Shown: piece by piece, positions 43,608 through 51,660 of the stretch
How the letters are laid out: every line of letters starts with the position of its first letter
Numbering within the stretch: position 1 is the stretch's first letter
Source of the DNA: Candidatus Nyctobacter psychrophilus
Lineage (GTDB): Bacteria; Vulcanimicrobiota; Vulcanimicrobiia; Vulcanimicrobiales; Vulcanimicrobiaceae
DNA length: 64,000 nucleotides
Direction: 5' to 3'
NCBI GenBank assembly: GCA_014305025.1
Contig: JACRTY010000009.1
Coordinates: 32,382-96,381 of the forward strand
Notes under the pieces: model-generated
What the model saw: the letters and a program-made list of their open reading frames with translations, nothing else
Told to the model about the DNA's origin: nothing
Databases searched by the model: none
Position numbers and translations under genes: made by a program

Positions 43608-45284
43608 TCAACCTCTGGCGAAGTCCGTGCGCGCGGCACTCGGCCGCAGGCGGTACAGCGCGTTGTCGGGTACGAACGTCGGCGAATTGCCCCGCTCGAG
43701 CGCAGGCTGATCGCGCATCAAGCTGCGGTGGAAGGTGGCGATGATGTTGGCCGCCGCGGGTGAAACGTTGTCGGCCGTATACGATCCGCGCGTCCGTGAC
43801 AGCAGCGTCCGCAGGACGCCGGCCGTCGGCGTCACGACGAATGCGTTGCGTCCCGCCGGTATGGGCGGGACCTCGGCCGCAAAGAGCAAGAACTGCCCGT
43901 CGGCTCGCACGTACCGTCCCAGCACGAGGGGCACGTGCCAGTGGGCTTCGCTGATGACGAGCGGCCGCGGCGCGCGATCGATGCGGCTTGCGACCTGCTG
44001 GAAAGCGATCTGATCGTTATTGTCCCACCAATTCTGACTGCTTCCGCGGATCAGTGCCGCGGCGGTCCCGGCCCCGAGAAGGAGGATCCACGCGGCGAAG
44101 GCGCCGGCACGCAGCGCACCGTCGTCACTTCGCCATAGATGCGCGAAGCCCAGTGAAGCGGACAGCAACAATCCCACCCACAAGGGCATGAGATAGCGCG
44201 GAATCGTTTCATAGTGAGCGCCGTAGAGCGCATCGCGCGCCACGAAGAACACCAGCGTCACCGCGCCAAGGACAAGCGCAAGACGAACGCCGCGCTGCTG
44301 CGGCGCCCACAGGCTGACGGCCACCCCGCCGGCGACGATCACGATGACCACCGCCGCAACCGGCGCGAGTGCGAGGAAGCGAAATTCGCCGTCGAAACCG
44401 AGCGCCGCAAGGTTGAATATCCACTTGAGCGCCAGCTCGCGCAGCGGATACGCGGTTCGCGCCCAGTCGAGCTGAACCGCAACGTCTTCGCGGCCGCGCA
44501 TCGCCGCCAGCAGCCAGGGCAGATATAAAAGCGCAGCCGCCGTGCAGGCCAGCGCCCAGGCCGCAAGCGCCCGCATGCGCTGCGGTTCGAAAAGCGCACA
44601 GATACCGTGCGCGACGGCGACCAGCAGGTAGATCGGATCGACGTACGCTCCGAGCGCGACCGTGGCTGCGTACGCCCCCCACGCGCCCGGCCGCCGCGAC
44701 CGGAGGGCGAAGGCGAAAAGGAGCGTACCGAGCAGCGTCGCGTCGGCAAAGAATCCGTATTCGCGCGCCTGGCGCGCGTACAGAACGAAGAGCGGCGACA
44801 GGGCGAACAGTCCGGCAAACAGCGCCCCGCCCAGCCGGCCGCCGCCCAGCGTCGCTCCCAACGTGAAGGCAAGCGCAATCCCAAGGACGCCAAGCAGCGC
44901 GGAAAGACCGCGGAATCCGGCGGGAGTCGAGCCGAACGAACCAATCCAGAGCCGATCGAGAACGTAGAACGCGGGAGGATGCTGCGGCTCTTCGGCGGCA
45001 AGCGCCCGCGCGACGTCGGCGACCCCGCGTTTCGGGTCGAGCGTCACGAATGAGCGCACTTCCGCGACGGAGTGCGTGCGACCGTCGAATACCCGGCGGT
45101 ACGCTGCATCGGTGTGACCCGTGACCCGCAGCGCAGTGTAGGCTTCGTCCTGCCAGAAGAGCGGCGCACCGAGGCTTGCGAACCGAAAGAAGATGCCAAG
45201 GAGGATCGCCACGGCGGCAATGGCCCACGCCGCCGCGGCGAGGCGGTCGGTCGCTTTTCCTGATTCGGTTCTGCCCGCAGTCAT
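43608..45284 (-). CDS. GT-C membrane glycosyltransferase, paralog of the 36797 gene
   Basis: 558 residues from the ATG at 45284; ATGs at 45293 and 45290 overlap or abut a TACGAT hexamer that predicts +1 at 45285. Motifs: GAPLFWQDEAYTALRVTGHT, EEPQHPPAFYVLDRLWIGSF, FVLYARQAREYGFF, about eleven membrane helices and a soluble C-terminus (APRPLVISEAHWHVPLVLGR). Clearly a duplicate of the 36797-38509 gene. It ends two bases from the convergent deacetylase. Confidence 0.78.
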   Translation of the reverse strand: MTAGRTESGKATDRLAAAAWAIAAVAILLGIFFRFASLGAPLFWQDEAYTALRVTGHTDAAYRRVFDGRTHSVAEVRSFVTLDPKRGVADVARALAAEEPQHPPAFYVLDRLWIGSFGSTPAGFRGLSALLGVLGIALAFTLGATLGGGRLGGALFAGLFALSPLFVLYARQAREYGFFADATLLGTLLFAFALRSRRPGAWGAYAATVALGAYVDPIYLLVAVAHGICALFEPQRMRALAAWALACTAAALLYLPWLLAAMRGREDVAVQLDWARTAYPLRELALKWIFNLAALGFDGEFRFLALAPVAAVVIVIVAGGVAVSLWAPQQRGVRLALVLGAVTLVFFVARDALYGAHYETIPRYLMPLWVGLLLSASLGFAHLWRSDDGALRAGAFAAWILLLGAGTAAALIRGSSQNWWDNNDQIAFQQVASRIDRAPRPLVISEAHWHVPLVLGRYVRADGQFLLFAAEVPPIPAGRNAFVVTPTAGVLRTLLSRTRGSYTADNVSPAAANIIATFHRSLMRDQPALERGNSPTFVPDNALYRLRPSAARTDFARG

Positions 45285-45291
45285 TCTCATC

Positions 45292-45297
45292 ATCGTA
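45292..45297 (-). promoter_or_regulatory. -10 hexamer of the 43608 gene
   Basis: TACGAT on the minus strand (45297-45292) predicts +1 at 45285, one base before the ATG at 45284. No clear -35. Confidence 0.35.
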
Positions 45298-45329
45298 TCG
45301 GCCGGCGTGCTGGAGGCGTTGCGTCTCGG

Positions 45330-45338
45330 TGGTACAGT
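45330..45338 (+). promoter_or_regulatory. Extended -10 promoter of rnpB
   Basis: TGGTACAGT predicts +1 at about 45345, at the first bases of the RNase P RNA P1 stem. Confidence 0.5.
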
Positions 45339-45342
45339 AGGT

Positions 45343-45725
45343 GGGCGAAGGCCGCCGGGCAGTCGCGCGTCTTCGACGTGAGGAAAGTCCGGGCTTCACA
45401 GGGCAGCGTGCAGGATAACGTCCTGTCGGGGCAACTCGAAGGAAAGTGCCACAGAAACATACCGGCCGAACTGGTTCGCCAGCCTCGGCTAAGGGTGAAA
45501 TCGGGGGGTAAGAGCCCCCGGAGCTTCACGGTGACGTGGGCTCGGGTAAACCCCACGCGAAGCAAGACAGCTCGCAGCGCAGCCCGGTTCTCGAACCGTT
45601 CTGCCGGACGGCCCGTCCGTACGAGTCAGGTCGCAATGAGGCGCACCGTGAGGCGCGTCCCAGAGAGATGGCTGCCGCCGCGCAAGCGGTACAGAATCCG
45701 GCTTACAGGCGGCCTTCGCTTGCTG
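45343..45725 (+). ncRNA. rnpB: RNase P RNA (bacterial type A)
   Basis: Universal RNase P elements appear in order: P1 5' strand GGGCGAAGGCCGCC, GAGGAAAGTCCGGGCTTC, CCACAGAAACATACCG, AAGGGTGAAATCGG, GGGTAAACCCC, then AGAGAGATGGCTGCCG and ACAGAATCCGGCTTACA near the 3' end. GGCGGCCTTCGCTT at 45709-45722 closes P1. It processes tRNA 5' ends with RnpA. The ends are set from the P1 pairing and are good to a few bases. Confidence 0.95.
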
Positions 45726-45854
45726 GGTCGGGTGTCATGGGCACCCGGCCAGAAAGGATCGGGCGCCATGGGGGCCCGGCGAGAAGAAAAGCGTCGGGTG
45801 CCGACAACGAAACGGCGCTTTCGTCACGCCCATAAAACGCCGAAGTAAACAACT

Positions 45855-46913
45855 ATGACGGCTCCGCGCATTGCCTGCATCATGCCATTCCTCAACGAGG
45901 CGCGGCATCTCCCCGAGGTTTTGGCATCGTTGACGGTTCAGACGCTGCCCCGCGAGCGGTTCTTCATCATCGGTGTGGACAACGGGTCATACGACGGCAG
46001 CGACGCACTGTTCATCGAATGGCTGTCTGACCACACAATCGCAGGCGAGCTTGTCCGCGAAGCAGTGCGCTCCATCCCCCGCGCGCTCAACGCGGGACTA
46101 GCGCATGCGGCGCGGGACGATCTCATCGTGCGGCTGGATGCGCATACGCTCTACCAGCCGGACTACCTGGCGACGATCGACGCCGCGTTCGCGGCCCTGC
46201 CAGCGGACGTGTGGTGCGTAGGCGGCGCGCCCACGCCCCATCCGCAGCCGCGCGATTACGGCACGGCGCTCGTCAGCGCGCTCTACTCAAACCCCCTCGG
46301 CCTCGGACCGGCCGACTTTCGTCGTGACGTCGCTGCCGCGCGGGAGGTCACGACGGTGTACCTGGGGGCATACCGGGCCGGCGTCCTGACTCGCCTGGGC
46401 GGTTTCGACGAGCGTTGGGTCGCCAACGAAGACGCCGAACTGACCGAGCGAATACGGGCCGGCGGGGGCCGGATTTTTCGCGTGCCCGTTCGCATGGATC
46501 TCATCGTGACACGAGGCCCCGTTGCGATGGTCCGCCAGTGGAACCGTTACGGTTTCTGGCGCATGCAGACATTTCGCCGCTATCCGACGGCCGTGCGGTT
46601 GCGACACGTGGTTCCTCCGGCCGCACTACTGATCGCCCTGGGGCTTGCGCTCTCGCGAGCGCGGGCTTGGCTCGTGCCGCTGTACCTGGCGTACGCGCTG
46701 GCCACGGTGCTCGCGCGTCGCCGCGGTGAACCCGCCATGGTCACGGCGGGAACGCTCCTGTTCTTCCCGCTCGTGCATGTAGGATATGCCTGTGGTCTGT
46801 TCGCCGGACTGCTGCGCCGGCCGCGCAACTTCGAGGCGCCGCGCGCGGTCGTAGCCAATAACGTCCGCGCGGCAGGATATCGCGGCCGCCGAACTCCGGG
46901 AGAAACGTCATGA
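45855..46913 (+). CDS. Family 2 glycosyltransferase (ExoA-like)
   Basis: 352 residues. GT-A domain: ACIMPFLNEARHLPEVLASL, FIIGVDNGSYDGSDALFIEW, IVRLDAHTLYQPDYL (DxD-like), and the acceptor-side GGFDERWVANEDAELTERIR. Two or three hydrophobic segments at 245-325 anchor it in the membrane. The pattern is that of ExoA/succinoglycan-type enzymes of exopolysaccharide synthesis. It overlaps the downstream DUF1858 gene by four bases. Confidence 0.88.
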   Translation: MTAPRIACIMPFLNEARHLPEVLASLTVQTLPRERFFIIGVDNGSYDGSDALFIEWLSDHTIAGELVREAVRSIPRALNAGLAHAARDDLIVRLDAHTLYQPDYLATIDAAFAALPADVWCVGGAPTPHPQPRDYGTALVSALYSNPLGLGPADFRRDVAAAREVTTVYLGAYRAGVLTRLGGFDERWVANEDAELTERIRAGGGRIFRVPVRMDLIVTRGPVAMVRQWNRYGFWRMQTFRRYPTAVRLRHVVPPAALLIALGLALSRARAWLVPLYLAYALATVLARRRGEPAMVTAGTLLFFPLVHVGYACGLFAGLLRRPRNFEAPRAVVANNVRAAGYRGRRTPGETS

Positions 46914-47305
46914 GCGCCCACTTCAGCAAAGACCTGACGGTCGAGCAAGCCTTCAAAACGCACGCCGGCGCGCGCCGCGTGTTCGCGAAGTTCCATCTCG
47001 GCGGCTGTTCGCACTGCGCGATCAGTGAGACGGAAACGATCGAACAGGTCAGCGAAGGTTACGGAATCCCGCTGCCGATGCTGATGGACGAACTCGAAAA
47101 ACTGTTCGCTGCCGGTGGCCTCGATGTTGGCGATAAGGTGCGCCTGCCCGACGAAATCCGCTCGAAGATTCCGCAGCTTGCGAACGTTCCGGAAATCGGC
47201 GAAGTCAAGAGTCTGGAAGCGGGCGCGTATACCGTCGAGTTCGGCGAGGTGCGCTTGCAAGGTTTGGCCGAAGACTTCATCAAGGCACAACCGGCGAGCG
47301 TTTAG
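46910..47305 (+). CDS. DUF1858 domain protein (redox-disulfide type)
   Basis: 131 residues. The first 65 match DUF1858: FSKDLTVEQAFKTHAGARRV, then HLGGCSHCAISETETIEQVS with the CxxC-like pair, then GIPLPMLMDELEKL. The rest is a small beta-rich domain (GEVKSLEAGAYTVEFGEVRL). DUF1858 proteins are linked to hybrid-cluster proteins and redox chemistry; a role in polysaccharide synthesis is not known, yet the start is coupled to a glycosyltransferase (ATGA). Confidence 0.8.
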   Translation: MSAHFSKDLTVEQAFKTHAGARRVFAKFHLGGCSHCAISETETIEQVSEGYGIPLPMLMDELEKLFAAGGLDVGDKVRLPDEIRSKIPQLANVPEIGEVKSLEAGAYTVEFGEVRLQGLAEDFIKAQPASV

Positions 47306-47318
47306 CGATCCTTCGCTG

Positions 47319-48701
47319 CTACGCCGTGACGAACCGTTCAACTTTATCGGAGAGCGGTAAGCCCTGCATATAGGGCGGTCTCGGGACCGAAAAATGCGCG
47401 AGGATCGTCGGAGCGATCTGCGTGAGTGCCGCCTTGGACGCCACGATCTCGTGCCGGCCGTTGCGGACCCAGAGCGCACCATCCCCGTGATGGCGCCCGC
47501 TACGCATCGCATGAATTTTGTAAAAAAGCTCGCCGAACGGTGCTGCGCCGCCATCCGAGCGTCGAACGGTCGCGTTACGTAGCGTTTCTTCCGTCGCGTG
47601 GATGCGGCAGCCCGTCAGCAAAGCGTCTCCGGCTCGCTCCGTCCACATCAGCGGCTCTTCACCAACGAACAGACTACCCAGTGACTTTTCGGCGGCATCG
47701 CCGACGGCGCGATTAGGACAGTCGATGTAGAACTGCTGCGCCATGACCGGTTTGATCGCCACGCTTTCCGGCGGTATCTCAGCGAATTCGAGAAACGTGT
47801 TGAAGTCCCGCGGCCGATAGCCGACCTTCGTCGTATCGGTCCACGGCTGTTGACTGAGAGCTGTGCAGAACATCAGTAACGCGTTCGGATTGTCGCGCAT
47901 GAACCGCCCCATGAGATCGTCCATCGACTGATAGCCGTACAGGATTGCGGAACGCATTGACGGGTGAGCATGCGAATCCGGAGGGACGTCGAAAAGCTCG
48001 GGATCCATATCGCGCCAGTGGAAATGCTGGTAGTGTGCCGTGCTGTTCGAGAAGAATGTTGCGAATTGAACGTTGTACCGGCGGTTGAGATGCACGAAGA
48101 GATCGTATTGAAGCTGATCGAGCAACGACGGCCTGCGCCACTTCAATCCAGGATCACGGCGCTCGGCCAAAACTTGGGTGAGGGCGCCCATGAACGTGCC
48201 GCTCTTCATACCGTGTCGCCCCAAGAATAGTGCGAGGCGGGCGAGGTCTTTCTTGGACAAACCACCGTCGTTGCTTGACTCTTGTACGGCCTTCGCGACG
48301 ATATGGCAGAACGGCTGCAACCATCCGGGAGAGCAAAAAGTATCCTTGTCCCAGGGATCGGCGATGACGTAACCCTTGAGGGCGCGGTAGTTCATGTTCA
48401 TGCTGCCAAACACACCGGCGCGAATCCCGGCGTCCGACAGTATCTCCGCAACATATTTCCGCGTCTGGTTGCGCCCATCGCCCAGATGAAATACGCGATG
48501 CTCGTCGTAGCTCAGGCCGGAATGGACGGTCGGCCATTGTATCCACGGCTCGAGATTGGATACTTGCTCCCGAGCATCGGTGACGAACACCGTCGACTCA
48601 GCATAGAACTTACCAAAGTTCGGCAGCTTTCCGGCGGCCATGAAGCGCTCGAGTAGTCGGGGCGATAGTTCATTGAACTCGATCAGAATCAAAGGTTTCA
48701 T
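47319..48701 (-). CDS. Alkaline-phosphatase-superfamily (phosphodiesterase-like) protein
   Basis: 460 residues from ATG 48701. The N-terminus ILIEFNELSPRLLERFMAAG and WIQWPTVHSGLSYDEHRVFH resemble type I phosphodiesterase/nucleotide pyrophosphatase enzymes, with Glu-Asn near the metal site and a Thr in the nucleophile region. Later metal-type segments include HYQHFHWRDMDPE and GAAPFGELFYKIHAMRSGRH. No signal peptide. It might act on lipid-linked or phosphorylated sugars; that is inference from its place in the locus. Confidence 0.6.
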   Translation of the reverse strand: MKPLILIEFNELSPRLLERFMAAGKLPNFGKFYAESTVFVTDAREQVSNLEPWIQWPTVHSGLSYDEHRVFHLGDGRNQTRKYVAEILSDAGIRAGVFGSMNMNYRALKGYVIADPWDKDTFCSPGWLQPFCHIVAKAVQESSNDGGLSKKDLARLALFLGRHGMKSGTFMGALTQVLAERRDPGLKWRRPSLLDQLQYDLFVHLNRRYNVQFATFFSNSTAHYQHFHWRDMDPELFDVPPDSHAHPSMRSAILYGYQSMDDLMGRFMRDNPNALLMFCTALSQQPWTDTTKVGYRPRDFNTFLEFAEIPPESVAIKPVMAQQFYIDCPNRAVGDAAEKSLGSLFVGEEPLMWTERAGDALLTGCRIHATEETLRNATVRRSDGGAAPFGELFYKIHAMRSGRHHGDGALWVRNGRHEIVASKAALTQIAPTILAHFSVPRPPYMQGLPLSDKVERFVTA

Positions 48702-49005
48702 CGCTTGAGATTTTTTCCATTTCATGTCGCGGTCCGGCTCATGACCGAAGCTGGCCCCTAGCTTGTTTAGATAATAACGACAAATTCCGGCGCCTTTTAG
48801 AGCGCCCACGTTTCTCGTTATCTACGCTTCGCCGTTGACCTGTTTGCCGGTCCGGGACAAAGGCTCTGGTATCCGCCGCTTCACGCTTGAAGGCGGCACG
48901 AAACCGCAATCTATAGCATCGACCGTTCCTATGCGATCCTCGGCGCGATGGAAGGACTGTCGGGTTCAAAAGTCAACGCCATACCTACGACAACGGGAGG
49001 CGATT

Positions 49006-50286
49006 ATGCGGCCGAGCATTGCGGCGTCTTATGTATTCGCGTTCGCCGCGGCCACGCTTACGGGTTGTGCGGATCACGCCTCTTACCCGGTCCCTCCGCG
49101 CTCCCCTGAAAGTGCGGTGCGCCGGCCTTTACGCGAGCGCATTCGTCAACCTGAACCGACTGCAACAACGAACACGTGCATCGCCTCGGCCGTTAACGGG
49201 CAACTGGAGCCGACGTGCCTCGACCAGGTCGACTTCACGGGAACGCCCACGTCGGTCAAGCAGCTGTTACCAGCCAGTCCAAAGCTCGCCTCATACGACG
49301 CGGCGGCGATATCGTACTACTTCGGCAGGTGGACCGGAAGCTTCATTGAGATGCGCGGTTTGTCGCAGAACGATGCGGCTTACAATGACTACGGCGACCC
49401 TTTTTATTTCGGTCACTCAACCGATCCCCTCGTCACGATCCAATGTCAGGCCACGTGGGCACCATGTTATGGGCATCCATACCAGCTTCACATTCCCGCG
49501 AAGGCACGGGCGACCGGTGGAAGCGATCATCACCTGACGGTTATTGAACCGGGCGGCATGGAATACGACTGGTGGGAATTTCCAGTCTATCCGGGCGCTC
49601 AGGATATCGTCAACGGACAAACGTTAAAACCGCAGAGCGACGGCGTCGGGAGCATGCTCACCGGTACGGGCTTTTTGTCGAAGGGTGGCGCTACTGCAGC
49701 AGGCAACCTGCAACTCGCAGGCGCAACGCTCGACTCCGAGCTGATGACCGGCCCGCTCTCGAACCCAACGGCCCTTACTGGTGCAACGATCCCGCATGCT
49801 TTGATGACCGGCTATGCGTGCGGTGGCAGCCATTGGGGAGGCAACGGCCCTATCTTCCCCTCCACCCGTGCAAATCCACCGACCGACAATCCATGCCAAG
49901 ATGGAAAGGGCATTCCTGAAGGCTCACGCTTATGGCTCGACCTCACAGACACGCAGATCGATGCTCTCAACATCGAGCCGTTGGCAAAGCCAATCCTTAA
50001 AGCCGCTCATGATTACGGAGTTTTCATCATTGACAGCGGCGGCTGCTCACAGCCCTGCGCATCAGGAGCGGGGACCGGAATCCAGGTCGGTGGAGGCGGC
50101 GAGACCCAGCAATACTTCTCTTACGGTAACCCGAACCCGCTCTATTCGTACGGCTCGGCGCACGGTTGGGCACACTACAACGGCCAGAACGTTGACCGCT
50201 ATGTATACGATCTACTGAACGGCACGGTCGACTGGACGCAACATTTACATGTCCTGGATCCGTGCGTAACACTGAAGACGTGTTGA
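49006..50286 (+). CDS. Lipoprotein of unknown function, paralog of the 21072 gene
   Basis: 426 residues from ATG 49006 with GGGAGG five bases upstream. The signal peptide ends in a lipobox (AAATLTGC, Cys21), so it is a lipoprotein. The mature domain is rich in Gly, Asp, Trp and Cys; conserved with the 21072 protein are GSRLWLDLTDTQIDALNIEP, ILKAAHDYGVFIIDSGG, a MTGYACGG region and a C-terminal WTQHLHVLDPCVTLKTC. No catalytic motif is recognised. Its place at the far end of the polysaccharide locus suggests a surface or polymer-linked role. Confidence 0.65.
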   Translation: MRPSIAASYVFAFAAATLTGCADHASYPVPPRSPESAVRRPLRERIRQPEPTATTNTCIASAVNGQLEPTCLDQVDFTGTPTSVKQLLPASPKLASYDAAAISYYFGRWTGSFIEMRGLSQNDAAYNDYGDPFYFGHSTDPLVTIQCQATWAPCYGHPYQLHIPAKARATGGSDHHLTVIEPGGMEYDWWEFPVYPGAQDIVNGQTLKPQSDGVGSMLTGTGFLSKGGATAAGNLQLAGATLDSELMTGPLSNPTALTGATIPHALMTGYACGGSHWGGNGPIFPSTRANPPTDNPCQDGKGIPEGSRLWLDLTDTQIDALNIEPLAKPILKAAHDYGVFIIDSGGCSQPCASGAGTGIQVGGGGETQQYFSYGNPNPLYSYGSAHGWAHYNGQNVDRYVYDLLNGTVDWTQHLHVLDPCVTLKTC

Positions 50287-50379
50287 GCGCGTCGCGTTTT
50301 CCAGCTCAAACACGTCACGTTTTTTGCTGATCACGCTATCTGTTCGACGCGATCGCTGGCACGTTGCATTGCAAGACCG

Positions 50380-50769
50380 TCACAGCAGTTTCCGTTCGGC
50401 GAAGGTCTCGTCGGTGCCGTGCCAGTGCGTGACCGCCGCTTCGCCGGCTTTCCAGCATAAAAAGACGGGCCTTCCGCCGCGCAACGCGGGGAAATCGAGC
50501 AGCCCGAGATCGAGGTCCTTGACGACGCAGCCGTACGCCTCGATCCGCCCGATCATGCGGATCAGTTCGGCGTGGAGGCTCGCCGCGCGCTCACCCGCGG
50601 CGCGGTGCTCGGTCGCCGGTGCGCGCTGCGCGCCGCGCCCGCGCCGCAGGAGCGGATCCTCCTCCAGCAGCGTAATCGCAAGCTGGCGGCGCAATTGCCA
50701 GAGTCGTTCGACCAGCGGCGTCAGAACCGGTATGAGATCGTCGGCTTTTTCGGGCGAAAAGAAACTCAT
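50380..50769 (-). CDS. DUF2203 family protein
   Basis: 129 residues from ATG 50769 with GGAG nine bases upstream. It matches DUF2203 over its length: FFSPEKADDLIPVLTPLVER at the start and the diagnostic GCVVKDLDLGLLDFPALRGG, then PVFLCWKAGEAAVTHWHGTD at the end. The function of the family is unknown. It is divergent from rapZ. Confidence 0.85.
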   Translation of the reverse strand: MSFFSPEKADDLIPVLTPLVERLWQLRRQLAITLLEEDPLLRRGRGAQRAPATEHRAAGERAASLHAELIRMIGRIEAYGCVVKDLDLGLLDFPALRGGRPVFLCWKAGEAAVTHWHGTDETFAERKLL

Positions 50770-50799
50770 GAGCGCGGACTCCAACGAACGTCGGTCGTG

Positions 50800-51660
50800 A
50801 TGCTATCGCGATTCGTGGTGGTGACGGGGTGTTCCGGTGCCGGCAAGAGTCAGGCGATGAAGTCGCTCGAAGATGCCGGGTATACGTGCGTCGACAACTT
50901 ACCGCCCGCGCTGGCCGACCATTTGCTCTCGCTTGCGCAGCAGCAAGGCATCGCGCGCCTGGCCCTGTCGCTGGACGTGACGACGGGCGGCGTCTATGGC
51001 GACGCGCTCGCCGCCTTAGCAGCGTTCGAACAGCGCGGCATCGGCTTCGACCTGCTCTTCCTCGATGCCGCCGATGAGGCGATCGTCCGGCGCTATAGCG
51101 AGACGCGCCGCCGCCATCCCGCGGCTGACGGCGAAAGCCTGACGACGGCCGTCGACCGCGAACGACGCGCGCTTGCGCCCCTGCGCGACCGCGCGACCGA
51201 AGTCTGGGATACGACCGAGTACACGCCGCACGCGCTCAAGCGGCGGCTGCTGGCCACCTACGGCGGACCGGCGGCTGCAGCACATCTCGCCGTGCACGTC
51301 GTAGCCTTCGGGTACAAATACGGCGTGCCGCTCGAGGCCGACATGGTGTTCGACGTGCGCTTCTTTCCCAACCCCAACTACGAACCCGGGCTCAAAGAGC
51401 TGACGGGCCTGGACCCCGAAGTGATCGCGTACATGGATGCGCTCTCCGAGACGCAACCCTTCCTGGCACGCATGACGGGACTCGTCGATTTCCTCGTTCC
51501 GCTGTTCCGCCGCGAAGGCAAGTCGCGGCTCACGATCGCGATCGGTTGCACCGGCGGCCGGCACCGTTCGGTCTACGTGGCACAGCGGCTCGCGGACCAT
51601 CTCGAGACCCACGGCGTTACGGTCGTGCGCCAACTACGCGAATTGGTCGTCGAAGCATGA
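50800..51660 (+). CDS. rapZ: RapZ/YvcJ nucleotide-binding protein
   Basis: 286 residues from ATG 50800. Walker A is VTGCSGAGKSQAMKSLEDAG; family blocks are GYTCVDNLPPALA, DLLFLDAADEAIVRRYSETR, VFDVRFFPNPNYEPGLKELT and the C-terminal IGCTGGRHRSVYVAQRLADH. In enterobacteria RapZ binds GlcN6P and directs GlmZ decay; in Gram-positives YvcJ is a nucleotidase of uncertain role. The stop overlaps yvcK by ATGA, the conserved pairing. Confidence 0.94.
   Translation: MLSRFVVVTGCSGAGKSQAMKSLEDAGYTCVDNLPPALADHLLSLAQQQGIARLALSLDVTTGGVYGDALAALAAFEQRGIGFDLLFLDAADEAIVRRYSETRRRHPAADGESLTTAVDRERRALAPLRDRATEVWDTTEYTPHALKRRLLATYGGPAAAAHLAVHVVAFGYKYGVPLEADMVFDVRFFPNPNYEPGLKELTGLDPEVIAYMDALSETQPFLARMTGLVDFLVPLFRREGKSRLTIAIGCTGGRHRSVYVAQRLADHLETHGVTVVRQLRELVVEA

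Noticed and set aside
45769..45848. Possible 26-residue basic peptide downstream of rnpB
   Set aside because: Very short, no convincing ribosome binding site, and likely part of the rnpB 3' region.
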